Assembly (NCBI GenBank): GCA_964412405.1
Contig: CAYPOB010000026.1
Span: 1-12,523, forward strand
DNA length: 12,523 nucleotides
DNA from: JAJOKI01 sp964412405
GTDB taxonomy: Archaea > Halobacteriota > UBA148 > JAJOKI01
Reading direction: 5' to 3'
Positions 5,795 to 12,523 of the stretch are shown here, in pieces; within the stretch, counting starts at the first letter, position 1, and each line of letters opens with the position of its first letter. A program made the position numbers and the translations under genes. Below the pieces are notes generated by a model. It was given only the letters and a program-made list of their open reading frames with translations, did not search any database and was not told the origin of the DNA.

Positions 5795-7168
5795 TTATTT
5801 TAATTGCATTCCGATCTTAGTATCAAGGATTGCTAAAAACCGTTTTTCCTCCCCCTTTGGAATCGTAGCACCTGCCGCTATGTCATGCCCGCCTCCATTA
5901 CCACTTACATGTTCAGCGGATTCTCGAAGTGCAACAGCCAGATTCAATCCCTGCCTAATTAAATCCTGTGTTCCCCTGGATGATACTTTGATGCCATCCT
6001 CTGCATCGGCAAGCGCTATTATTGGCATCCTCCTGTTGACGCCTTTTATACTCGCGCTCATCCCGGCAACAATTCCTATTATCGTATCCTGAATGTTATC
6101 TCCTGCATGGAAATATTGTATATGTTCCATTGTAGTCACTCCAGTTTCCTTGACAAAATGTAATCCACTCACCAGATTGCGCCGGTGCTGGAGCAGTAGA
6201 TCGCGGGCAAGTGCATAAGAATCCCCTCTGTCCCCCAAGCATATATTGAAACCAATATCCGCATGGCCATATCGGGCTGTGGCATTTAATAATGTGGAAT
6301 ATTCGGATGCATCCCGTAGCTCTGTGCCCTCCTGTTCCTTCTGCAGGGTGTACACCTCGCCAACGATACGTTCGACCTTGTAGGGCAGTATCCCTGATTC
6401 CATACACAACCGCATCAACCCGGAGACGATTCGCTGTTTTTCATCCCTGTCCAGATGTATCCAGTGACGCCACCCAAAGTCCTTTAAGGGTATATCCAAC
6501 TCGCGCAGGAATTCGATGCATCCCGCTTCGTTGGCAGTGATGCCTGGTATGTATGGGTCCGAGCAATATTCCAGTAATTTATAAACAGGCCTCGTCTGCC
6601 TACCAAATAGTCGGATATCCGTCTCAACAGAGATGACGCCCGCATCAACGCCGTCCCGTATTATGTGTCGGTTCATCCCGATCAACCGCCCAGTCTTCGC
6701 ATCCTGCATGTCACCAATAGCGCCTACAACTGCCAGGCCTGCCAGATCTATATTGGGTCCGAGCTCCTTGGCGAGCAAATATGTCGTCCCAGAACCGCTT
6801 AGCTCGCTGGTGCCGTTGATACCAAAAAGATGAGGGTTAAGATGATGTTCAAGCGTAGCTCCAACGGGCTGATGATGGTCGGAGATTATGGCGTTCAACT
6901 TTAGGGCATCGATCTCTTCCTGCATGGCAGATCCGAGGTCGGTAAAAATGACAAGTTCCCTGCCGATATCCGCGATTTCGTTGAGCGCCGCTACGTCCAG
7001 CTTCTTCAAGAATTTCGTCGTGTAATTTATGCCCTCCCGTTCCAATGCCATGCACATGATGCTCGCAGCGGTCAAGCCGTCTGCATCTATATGCGACACG
7101 ACGACCGCTTCCTCATATTTCTTGATCTTCTCGGCACATTCTGCGGCTTTTTTTAACATCTGATCCAT
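5795..7168 (-). CDS. RecJ/GAN-like DHH-family single-strand exonuclease
   Basis: A 457-aa DHH/DHHA1 phosphoesterase. The DHH catalytic domain shows SHIDADG (H26, D28, D30), D77 in FTDLGS, SDHHQP (D97, H98, H99) and D153 in GAIGDMQD, all metal ligands of the family. The DHHA1 domain ends with GNGGGHDIAAGATI (from about residue 423). Archaeal homologues (COG0608), including the GINS-associated nuclease GAN, degrade single-stranded DNA or RNA and can bind the GINS/Cdc45-type replisome; which activity applies here is not shown. Start ATG at 7168 follows GGAAGGT (7186-7180), 11 nt upstream. A clear TATA box lies about 100 nt upstream. Confidence 0.9.
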   Translation of the reverse strand: MDQMLKKAAECAEKIKKYEEAVVVSHIDADGLTAASIMCMALEREGINYTTKFLKKLDVAALNEIADIGRELVIFTDLGSAMQEEIDALKLNAIISDHHQPVGATLEHHLNPHLFGINGTSELSGSGTTYLLAKELGPNIDLAGLAVVGAIGDMQDAKTGRLIGMNRHIIRDGVDAGVISVETDIRLFGRQTRPVYKLLEYCSDPYIPGITANEAGCIEFLRELDIPLKDFGWRHWIHLDRDEKQRIVSGLMRLCMESGILPYKVERIVGEVYTLQKEQEGTELRDASEYSTLLNATARYGHADIGFNICLGDRGDSYALARDLLLQHRRNLVSGLHFVKETGVTTMEHIQYFHAGDNIQDTIIGIVAGMSASIKGVNRRMPIIALADAEDGIKVSSRGTQDLIRQGLNLAVALRESAEHVSGNGGGHDIAAGATIPKGEEKRFLAILDTKIGMQLK

Positions 7169-7264
7169 CGTAACACTTTACCTTCCACAATACAGTTGGC
7201 GCAAACCACAATTAAGGTTTTCTTCACTCTGTGACAATGCAGTAGTCGCAGATAAACGAAACAT

Positions 7265-7274
7265 CTTTTATATC
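7265..7274 (-). promoter_or_regulatory. TATA box of the recJ-like gene
   Basis: Minus-strand GATATAAAAG is a strong archaeal TATA box. Transcription near 7245 would give a leader of about 75 nt before the ATG at 7168. It lies only about 30 nt beyond the right-end hairpin of the TnpB element, so the insertion stopped just short of it. Confidence 0.6.
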
Positions 7275-7295
7275 CCTTAATGTAGTAGTAATACA

Positions 7296-7440
7296 TGTAA
7301 ACTACCACCGTTTAAAAACGGTGGCTTTCCATTGGATGGTTGATATGTTGCACAGCAAAACTCGAACCAACCGCATCTGGACGAAAGAGCCTATTTACAG
7401 AGACTCTTCTCTTGGAAATCTGGACAAAACAAGAGTTGGT
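7296..7440 (-). ncRNA. Putative omega RNA (reRNA) of the TnpB element
   Basis: TnpB nucleases use an RNA made from the 3' part of tnpB and the element's right end, with the guide taken from flanking DNA. The right-end hairpin at 7305-7324 overlaps the TAA stop (7314-7312), as expected. The guide would be the minus-strand sequence just beyond the hairpin, leading toward the recJ-like promoter. Both limits here are approximate; only the hairpin is seen directly. Confidence 0.4.
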
Positions 7441-8556
7441 GAGACCTTGAGATGTCCGCTCCAAGATGGATTTTACAGCGATAGCCAGAGAAGCTTTCCT
7501 ATCACTGTTCACGAGCATACCACACCCCTTGCATCTGTACAGAGCGTAGTTTCCAGAGTTGTGTCCATTGTTCACTGCACCGCAATGCGGACACCACTTA
7601 GAGGTGTGATAAGCGTCAACAAATTGAAGAGGTATGCTAAACTGCTCGCAGTTAGAGCTAAGAAACTCTCCGAATCGAGCATAAGGAATGCGATTAATCT
7701 TCTTATTAACTTTCTTACTGAACTTGTATTTCCTTCCCCGAACGCTGAGTTTTTCAATGGCAATGGAGGTCTCATAAGACTTGGCAAGGTTCACGATTTC
7801 TTTGGCGATCTGACCGCTTCTGGTCTTGACAAAATCTCTCTGCTTATGTTTAAGCCTTTTGAGATATTTCTTAGCCTTGCTAGAGCCTTTGTCGGCATGG
7901 GTCTGAAGCTTACTTCTTCGTTCAAGATATCTTCTCTGTCTCTTGGCAACATCCCTGCCAAAGTAGAGCTGTTTGACCACCTTAGATGTCTCGGTGTCAA
8001 AGACAGTAACGGCTGCGAGAGTAGAAGAGCCAACATCGACTCCAACGACAAATCTTCTGCCATTGGTTGGATTAGGAAATTCTTTTTCAAGGATGGCGGC
8101 AATTTTTCCATCATGCAAAAGGGATATGTTGTTGAAATTCCATCCATCATCGAGGAAGGAATCAAATCGTTTAAGCTGATTATCGAGTCGAATAGGGATC
8201 ACAAAGGATTTGTAAGGAGAATAAGTAACCTTAAAACACGGATTACCTCTTTCAGATTTGACGAATCTAAACCACCGCTTGTTGAGTCTAATGGAACATC
8301 TCTTAAAGTTGCCGTTGATAGTCTTTCGTTTAGCCCAAACATCTTTTCTGGCTTCTTGAACAATGTCAGAGGGCAAAAAGGAGGTCTTACGTATGTCTGA
8401 ATATGTTAAGTGGTGCAATTCAGTAGAGGACTTGGAATTTGGTAGATACTCCAACGTTTCATTGAGAGTTCTCAAATATTCAGCAAAGAAATTATCAAAT
8501 ATTCCTTGTTTATTTGGTGTTAAATCCACCGTGTTAAGCACGATACACTTTCTCAA
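7312..8556 (-). CDS. tnpB: TnpB RNA-guided nuclease (IS605/IS1341 family)
   Basis: A 414-aa TnpB with all catalytic features visible: RuvC-I Asp in VGVDVGSST (D174), RuvC-II Glu in IAIEKLSVRG (E268), the zinc ribbon C322/C325 (WCPHCG) and C342/C345 (CKGCG), and RuvC-III Asp in NSDRKAS (D352). TnpB cuts DNA guided by the omega RNA and helps the element persist; it is not itself the transposase. The length is normal and there is no break, so it looks functional. The start is TTG at 8556, with GGTGA (8565-8561) just upstream; GTG codons at 8541 and 8529 are alternatives. Its strand matches recJ, so read-through into that gene is possible. Confidence 0.92.
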   Translation of the reverse strand: MRKCIVLNTVDLTPNKQGIFDNFFAEYLRTLNETLEYLPNSKSSTELHHLTYSDIRKTSFLPSDIVQEARKDVWAKRKTINGNFKRCSIRLNKRWFRFVKSERGNPCFKVTYSPYKSFVIPIRLDNQLKRFDSFLDDGWNFNNISLLHDGKIAAILEKEFPNPTNGRRFVVGVDVGSSTLAAVTVFDTETSKVVKQLYFGRDVAKRQRRYLERRSKLQTHADKGSSKAKKYLKRLKHKQRDFVKTRSGQIAKEIVNLAKSYETSIAIEKLSVRGRKYKFSKKVNKKINRIPYARFGEFLSSNCEQFSIPLQFVDAYHTSKWCPHCGAVNNGHNSGNYALYRCKGCGMLVNSDRKASLAIAVKSILERTSQGLTNSCFVQISKRRVSVNRLFRPDAVGSSFAVQHINHPMESHRF

Positions 8557-8593
8557 AGTCTCACCGATACCTAATTGTTTTAAGAACTTAAAA

Positions 8594-8637
8594 GGTTTAC
8601 AGAGGTGGAAAGGGCAATTCTCTTTGCCCGATGTTCT
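8594..8637 (+). promoter_or_regulatory. Short argC leader with hairpin
   Basis: Between the TnpB element end and argC lie only about 45 nt. They contain GAGGTGG (8602-8608) and a 6-bp stem GGGCAA/TTGCCC (8612-8617/8624-8629, 6-nt loop). No separate TATA box is evident here; AT-rich CTTAAAAG (8587-8594) at the element end could serve, placing the start site near 8615. Confidence 0.35.
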
Positions 8638-9645
8638 ATGAAAGTTAGTATCATCGGAGGGTCAGGGTACATAGGCGGGGAACTGCTCCGACTGTTGACG
8701 AATCATCCTGACGCGGAAATAGTGGCGGTGACTTCGCGCACTTTCGAAAACCAGCCCGTCAGTGTGATACACACCCATCTTTTTAAAACAGTGGACCTGT
8801 ATTTTGAAGACATGTCCACAAAGGAAGTGGCAAAGCGTTCGGACGTCGTATTCACGGCAGTTCCGCATAAAGCCGCGATGGCTCAGGTCCCAGAGCTATT
8901 GACAAATGGCGTCAGGGTTGTCGATTTGAGTGCAGATTACAGATTGAAGCCCGATATATACGAGAAAGTGTATGAAACACCTCACAGCGACCGTAACAGG
9001 GTGGCAACATATGGCCTTCCCGAATTGCACAGGGCAGATATCAGGCATTCTGACCTGGTCGCGAATCCAGGGTGTTTCCCGACGGGCGCCATACTGGCTG
9101 CTGCCCCTCTTGTTAAAGCCGGCATTGTGGAACGAATGGTCTTCGACTCAAAGACTGGCATATCCGGTGCGGGTATGAACCCATCGAAGGTCACGCATTA
9201 TCCGAATGTTGCCGAAAACATATTGCCATATAATGTAACCACGCACCGGCATAATCCTGAGATCGAACAGGAGCTGACGCTTTTGGGCAGGTGTGATGTC
9301 CACTTTACGCCCCACATAATCCCTGCAGTAAGAGGCATTCTGACCACGGCGCATATATTTGCAAAGGGGACAGTATCCAGGGAAGATGTCACGGATTTAT
9401 ATCGGAAGATGTATGCAGACGAGGTTTTCGTGCGAATTGTAGATGGAGTGCCGTCGCTGGGCGCCGTTAGAGGCTCTAATTTCTGCGATATCGGTTGTTT
9501 TGAGGTAGAAAGAGATAGAGTCGTGGTGATCTCGGCAATCGACAATATGGTAAAGGGCGCCTCCGGCCAGGCGATCCAGAACATGAACATCATGTTCGGG
9601 CTGGACGAAAAGAACGGATTATGGATGCCTGGTGTTGCCCCATAA
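8638..9645 (+). CDS. argC: N-acetyl-gamma-glutamyl-phosphate reductase
   Basis: A 335-aa enzyme that reduces N-acetylglutamyl-5-phosphate to the semialdehyde with NADPH, the third step of arginine synthesis, in the cytoplasm. The Rossmann motif GGSGYIGGELLRLL is at the N terminus, the active-site cysteine lies in VANPGCFPTGA (about C141), and the conserved HRHNPEIEQE segment provides the catalytic histidine. Length is usual. The ATG at 8638 gives the family N terminus MKVSIIGG; an in-frame GTG at 8605 would add 11 unconserved residues. It is the first gene of an argC - CBS - argJ operon and begins about 45 nt from an inserted TnpB element. Confidence 0.96.
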   Translation: MKVSIIGGSGYIGGELLRLLTNHPDAEIVAVTSRTFENQPVSVIHTHLFKTVDLYFEDMSTKEVAKRSDVVFTAVPHKAAMAQVPELLTNGVRVVDLSADYRLKPDIYEKVYETPHSDRNRVATYGLPELHRADIRHSDLVANPGCFPTGAILAAAPLVKAGIVERMVFDSKTGISGAGMNPSKVTHYPNVAENILPYNVTTHRHNPEIEQELTLLGRCDVHFTPHIIPAVRGILTTAHIFAKGTVSREDVTDLYRKMYADEVFVRIVDGVPSLGAVRGSNFCDIGCFEVERDRVVVISAIDNMVKGASGQAIQNMNIMFGLDEKNGLWMPGVAP

Positions 9646-9655
9646 AGGTGGAAAT

Positions 9656-10126
9656 ATGAAAGTTAAAGATATAATGAACAAGAAAGTTGTCACGTGCGCC
9701 CCAGATGATGTCATCAGCGGCGTGGTAAAGAAGTTGAAAAAGCACGACATAAGCGGCATGCCCGTGCTGAAAGGTGAAAAAGTGGTGGGCGTCATCACCG
9801 AAAGCGATATTCTCAGACTCATGCGCACTCCTGAATATTCAAAAGACCTGTGGCTGCCGAGTCCGTTGGAGCTCATAGAAGTGCCAATACGCGAGTTGGT
9901 GGACTGGAGCAAAACGAAAAAGGCGTTGGAAGATGTGGGTGACAGGCCGGTCGCCAAAGTAATGTCGCGTTACTTGTATGTCATTTCGCCAGAGGAGGGG
10001 ATCGAAAAGGCGGCGGAGATGATGACTAAACATCGTGTCAACAGGCTTCCGGTTATAGAAGATGACGGGCTGGTTGGAATCATCACCAGGGGCGATATCA
10101 TCGCTGGACTTGGAGGCAGAAGATGA
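9656..10126 (+). CDS. Two-CBS-domain protein in the arginine operon
   Basis: A 156-aa soluble protein made of two CBS motifs. The first spans about residues 1-60 (MKVKDIMNKKVVTC ... GVITESDILRLM) and the second about 100-153 (VAKVMSRYLYVIS ... GIITRGDIIAGL), joined by a 40-residue linker with SPLELIEVPIRELVDW. CBS pairs usually bind adenine nucleotides or S-adenosyl compounds and act as sensors. There is no attached catalytic domain. GGTGG lies before the ATG at 9656, 10 nt after argC, and the TGA overlaps the argJ ATG by 4 nt, so it is translated with the arginine enzymes. A role in sensing for that pathway is an inference. Confidence 0.9.
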   Translation: MKVKDIMNKKVVTCAPDDVISGVVKKLKKHDISGMPVLKGEKVVGVITESDILRLMRTPEYSKDLWLPSPLELIEVPIRELVDWSKTKKALEDVGDRPVAKVMSRYLYVISPEEGIEKAAEMMTKHRVNRLPVIEDDGLVGIITRGDIIAGLGGRR

Positions 10127-11286
10127 GAATTGTCGAGGGGGGCGTGTGCGCGGTTCCCGGTGTCAAGGCATATGGCAAGAGGGATGAAAATGATAATGGG
10201 CTGGCCATTATCACGGGAAAAGGCAATACTGTCGGCGTGTTTGCCCAGAATAAGATAAGGGCTGCCCCACTCATCATCATGAACGAGCGCTTGCCAGGTG
10301 TTATGAATGCCATCATCGCAAACAGCGGATGTGCAAACGCCTTTACAGGTGAAAGAGGTCTCGAAGATGCAAAAAGAATGGGTCAGTTGATTGCGGACGA
10401 ACTGGGTGTCAATTCAAAATCCGTAGGCGTCGCGTCCACTGGCATCATCGGTCACTATGTCTATATGGACTGGATTGAGGGGCACGTAAAAGAGGTGATG
10501 GCTGGATTGACGTCAGAGCCAAGCGGAAGCGAAGCTGCGGCAAGGGCTATCATGACCACCGATACCATATTGAAGCAGATTGCGGTTGAGGTTGATGGTG
10601 TCCGAATCGGAGGAATAGCCAAGGGCTCGGGCATGATCGAGCCAAATATGAACACGATGCTGGCGTTCATCTACACCGATGCTGATTTTTCATATGATGT
10701 GTTGTATAAATGCTTGAAAACAGCGGTAGACGGTAGTTTCAACATGATCGTCGTGGACGGCGATGCCAGCACCAACGATATGGCCCTGCTAACGGCGACG
10801 GGAAAAGGATGCATAAGCGAACACAATTTTCAAGAAGGTCTGAATTTTGTATGCACTGAACTGGCAAAAATGATCGCAGGAGACGGCGAGGGTGCAACCA
10901 AATTCATCGAGGTCAATATCTCGGGCGCAAGGTCAAAAGAGGATGCAAGAAGGGCGGCAAAAGCCGTTGTGCGTTCGTCACTGGTAAAGACTGCGATATA
11001 TGGAGAAAGTCCAAACTGGGGAAGGGTTATCTCAGCCATAGGTCGTTCTGGCGCAGATGTCGAAGCCGATAAAATCACACTGGAGTTCTCGGATGGTGTT
11101 AATGCCGTGACATTGGTTAAAGAGGGGAATATCGTCGAGAATGTCCTTGGTCAAGCGAGGAAACTCATGGTCAAAGATGTCATAGTCATCAAAGCAGATT
11201 TGGGGCTTGGAAGCGATGGTACAAGGGCATGGGGATGCGACCTCACCTGTGATTACGTCAGAATTAATGCCAAATATATGACGTGA
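10123..11286 (+). CDS. argJ: Glutamate N-acetyltransferase / ornithine acetyltransferase ArgJ
   Basis: A 387-aa ArgJ, which moves the acetyl group from N-acetylornithine to glutamate, closing the cyclic arginine route; some members also use acetyl-CoA. It is made as a precursor that cuts itself before a threonine nucleophile. The site is seen as KGSGMIEPNMNTML, with T178 as nucleophile; the residue before it is Asn where Ala is usual. The STGIIG oxyanion-hole motif (T106-G107) is present. The C terminus DYVRINAKYMT matches the family. ATG overlaps the CBS stop (ATGA), so translation is coupled. No argB or argD follows in this window. Confidence 0.96.
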   Translation: MRIVEGGVCAVPGVKAYGKRDENDNGLAIITGKGNTVGVFAQNKIRAAPLIIMNERLPGVMNAIIANSGCANAFTGERGLEDAKRMGQLIADELGVNSKSVGVASTGIIGHYVYMDWIEGHVKEVMAGLTSEPSGSEAAARAIMTTDTILKQIAVEVDGVRIGGIAKGSGMIEPNMNTMLAFIYTDADFSYDVLYKCLKTAVDGSFNMIVVDGDASTNDMALLTATGKGCISEHNFQEGLNFVCTELAKMIAGDGEGATKFIEVNISGARSKEDARRAAKAVVRSSLVKTAIYGESPNWGRVISAIGRSGADVEADKITLEFSDGVNAVTLVKEGNIVENVLGQARKLMVKDVIVIKADLGLGSDGTRAWGCDLTCDYVRINAKYMT

Positions 11287-11331
11287 TGCCATATTATATT
11301 ATTTTTACCATAAACTATCAATATATGGCAT
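11286..11331 (+). promoter_or_regulatory. 9-bp inverted repeat after argJ
   Basis: ATGCCATAT (11286-11294) and ATATGGCAT (11323-11331) are perfect complements around a 28-nt AT-rich loop that contains ATTTTT. It could be the argJ terminator (T-run 11301-11306), or, since the first toxin-antitoxin remnant begins just after it, that module's operator. Confidence 0.4.
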
Positions 11332-11365
11332 ATTTACGTTACTATGGTGATAGATTTGGTCGAGG

Positions 11366-11594
11366 GTGTTTGAGGTAAAGAAAGTAGATGAGTAAGGTAG
11401 ATTCGTATTGCCGTCTGACTGGAGAAAAGAAGAATTGAAAGATACTAATGAGGCGCTCATAATAAAGAGAAAAGGACATCTCAAGATGATTCCGAAGAAG
11501 AAGGGGGGACTTGACGAAATTCTTTGATAAAGCTGATTTGAACATGGGAGATTGGGATGAATTTGAAAAAGAATTTTATGGGGGAGTGGTTTGA
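11366..11594 (+). pseudogene. Broken AbrB/SpoVT-type antitoxin (VapB-like)
   Basis: The frame starting at GTG 11366 reads VFEVKKVDE, then TAA (11393-11395), then GRFVLPSDWRKEELKDTNE, ALIIKRKGHLKMIPKKK. This is the swapped-hairpin AbrB fold, where the stop replaces an expected Lys in the DE-K-GR motif. After the G6 run (11501-11506) the frame must shift by one base to continue as LTKFFDKADLNMGDWDEF, EKEFYGGVV to the TGA at 11592-11594. So there are at least two lesions: a nonsense change and an extra G. Such proteins bind DNA and neutralise the toxin encoded next. The original start is unclear. Recent decay is likely, because the similarity is still easy to read. Confidence 0.7.
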
Positions 11595-11812
11595 GGCTAT
11601 TGGTCGGACTGTACTCATCGGACATCATCAAAATAGTAGATGTCACCAAAGATGATTATATAGGAGTGATAGAACTTATGGATGAGACGAAGATGGATCC
11701 GAACGATTCTCTAGCGATGCAGATTATGAGAAAATAGGGAATAAAAGAGGTCTATTCATTTGATCGTAGCTTTGAAAATGTTGATGGGATCAAGAGGCTG
11801 CCAGAGTTTTGA
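11591..11812 (+). pseudogene. Truncated PIN-domain toxin remnant (VapC-like)
   Basis: The frame overlapping the antitoxin stop (TTG 11591) reads LRLLVGLYSSDIIKIVDVTK, then MDPNDSLAMQIMRK, a TAG at 11735-11737, then GIKEVYSFDRSFENVDGIKR and LPEF to the TGA at 11810-11812. NDSLAMQIMRK and EVYSFDRSFENV match the C-terminal half of PIN ribonucleases (the conserved D in PND and the SFD motif). At 73 residues it is roughly half the usual length; the N-terminal part with the first catalytic Asp is missing, which suggests an internal deletion near the start, plus the nonsense codon. It cannot give an active toxin. Confidence 0.7.
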
Positions 11813-11869
11813 AGCAATGTGACATGGCTTGAACATCTAATCTTATAACACACCATACTCCGCTATAGT

Positions 11870-11907
11870 CAATTATAAATATGTTAACTGTCAAAGCCAG
11901 TTATAAT
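11870..11907 (+). promoter_or_regulatory. Promoter and possible operator of RelB-like remnant
   Basis: AATTATAAAT (11871-11880) is a TATA box about 30 nt before the ATG at 11908, so the transcript would be leaderless or nearly so. TAACTG (11885-11890) and CAGTTA (11898-11903) form a 6-bp inverted repeat between them, placed like an autorepressor site of a toxin-antitoxin operon. Confidence 0.45.
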
Positions 11908-12101
11908 ATGGTCACAACAATTCAGATTAAAGAGGATGTTAAGATATCTCTTGATAGAATGAAGATGTACTGGAAAGACTCCTTGAAGATACAAGAGAGC
12001 TGGATGAGGAAACAAAAAAAGATATTCAAAAGGCAATAAAAGAGATTGAAAGCGGCAAATTTAAGACCCATGAACAATTGAAGGCCGAAATGGAATTATA
12101 A
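11908..12101 (+). pseudogene. Frameshifted antitoxin (RelB-like)
   Basis: From ATG 11908 the frame reads MVTTIQIKEDVKISLDRMKM and then departs from the family. From about 11967 a frame one base earlier reads VLERLLEDTRELDEETKKD, IQKAIKEIESGKFKTHEQL, KAEMEL and stops at 12099-12101. This is a typical highly charged, helical antitoxin tail. A single missing base around 11961-11967 explains the break. The reading frame ends in TAATG, overlapping the start of the toxin gene, the classic antitoxin-toxin arrangement. Intact length would be about 64 residues. Confidence 0.65.
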
Positions 12102-12352
12102 TGCCGTTTGAAATTATCTGGTCAGATTCTGCTGTTACATAACTTAAGAAGCTGGATAGGTCTCTCGCCAACCAAATCTTTCAAAAAGTGACACAATTAA
12201 AAGAAAATCCCTATCGAAATGTTAAAAGAATAGTTGGTTCTCCATTTTTTCGTCTAAGGGTTGGAGATTATCGAATGATAATTGACATTCAAGAAAGCGT
12301 CCTTAGGGTACTGATACTTAAGATAGGCCATGGGAAAAAGAGCTACAAATAA
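12101..12352 (+). pseudogene. RelE/ParE-type toxin with nonsense codon
   Basis: An 83-codon frame, MPFEIIWSDSAVT, then TAA (12140-12142, codon 14), then LKKLDRSLANQIFQKVTQL, KENPYRNVKRIVGSPFFRLR, VGDYRMIIDIQESVLRVLIL and KIGHGKKSYK. The order W-S-A-x-x-L-K-K-L-D, ENPYR, GSP-RLRVGDYR and IGHxKxxY is the standard archaeal RelE-type mRNA interferase layout. Apart from the stop, which a single CAA-to-TAA change could produce, the frame is complete. No downstream start would restore the catalytic core, so it is likely inactive unless the stop is read through. Confidence 0.8.
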
Positions 12353-12523
12353 TCTCCATGTACTTCAGTTCGGCATGGCCGTAGCTCTTCTTTAGTATGC
12401 GATCCGATCTTAGTTTTTTTATAACAGATATACTCGTTGTTAAAATCGTTATAAACGAAAAATAAAACTGAGCATATAATGATATATTGACTATATTAAT
12501 ATCGCTTTTAATATCGCTTTGGT
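12353..12523. other. AT-rich tail with T-run and 12-nt tandem repeat
   Basis: No gene is visible. TTTTTTT at about 12414-12420, after CGATCTTAG, is a plausible terminator for the toxin-antitoxin transcript. TTAATATCGCTT occurs twice in tandem from 12496 and 12508. TATA-like runs around 12423-12490 could belong to a gene beyond the window. Confidence 0.4.

Larger units (their letters stand above)
7296..8593 (-). mobile_element. Solo TnpB element, IS605/IS1341 type
   Basis: An insertion element with tnpB and no tnpA. The right end holds the hairpin CCACCGTTT/AAACGGTGG (7305-7313/7316-7324), which overlaps the tnpB stop as is usual for this group. At the left end TTTTAAG/CTTAAAA (8578-8584/8587-8593) is a likely terminal hairpin. 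Exact ends are not certain; IS605 elements make no target duplication, so none is expected. It sits between the divergent recJ-like gene and argC. GTAAAC on the left flank and GTTTAC on the right flank (minus strand) are complementary. Mobilisation would need a TnpA from elsewhere. Confidence 0.7.

Noticed and set aside
7321..8400. Plus-strand 359-codon open frame opposite tnpB
   Set aside because: It is the antisense shadow of an intact, motif-complete tnpB and shows no recognisable domain.
11305..11649. Minus-strand 114-codon open frame after argJ
   Set aside because: It is antisense to the AbrB-type antitoxin remnant, whose plus-strand reading has clear family motifs; the minus product looks like low-complexity noise.
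11735..11737. Pyrrolysine readthrough of the TAG in the PIN remnant
   Set aside because: The same gene lacks its N-terminal half, and the neighbouring antitoxin carries a TAA and a frameshift, so simple decay explains it.

Overview
The window is archaeal. It carries a TATA-binding protein, an archaeal-type elongation factor 1-beta next to a COG2888 Zn-ribbon protein, a RecJ/GAN-like DHH protein, archaeal TATA-box promoters and Shine-Dalgarno motifs of the GAGGTG type. The gene set fits a euryarchaeote of the methanogen/ANME/Syntropharchaeia kind, but nothing here fixes the genus. The coding DNA is moderately AT-rich and the last 1.2 kb is clearly more so.

Layout. Positions 1-140 hold an array of short hairpins with 3-nt loops. 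A promoter follows near 300, then a tight plus-strand group: Zn-ribbon protein (340-510), aEF1B (528-794), tRNA-Ala(CGC) (802-873) and a 10-TM BASS-type transporter that starts 4 nt after the tRNA. Next come tbp (1885-2442), a small winged-helix regulator (2578-2937) with a perfect inverted repeat over its promoter, and a phytoene-desaturase-like FAD oxidoreductase (3060-4412). A second hairpin array (4464-4633), homologous to the first but inverted, lies between this gene and a convergent minus-strand pair: an Mrr-like endonuclease-fold protein (5740-4664) and a RecJ/GAN-like DHH phosphoesterase (7168-5795). A solo TnpB element of the IS605/IS1341 type (about 7296-8593) sits in the gap between that divergent gene and an arginine operon, argC - CBS-domain protein - argJ (8638-11286). 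The final 1.2 kb has no intact gene; it holds two decayed toxin-antitoxin modules in tandem, an AbrB/PIN (VapBC-type) pair and a RelB/RelE-type pair, each broken by stops, frameshifts or deletions.

The genes do not form one pathway. The left third is information processing (translation factor, tRNA, TBP), the middle is DNA repair/replication plus an accessory nuclease-fold protein, and the right is arginine biosynthesis. The accessory layer consists of the hairpin arrays, the TnpB element and the dead toxin-antitoxin genes. The strongest candidate for something undescribed is the hairpin family: two arrays at distant loci share a 43-nt unit at 38/43 identity, and several differences are compensatory base-pair changes, which points to selection on folded RNA or single-stranded DNA.
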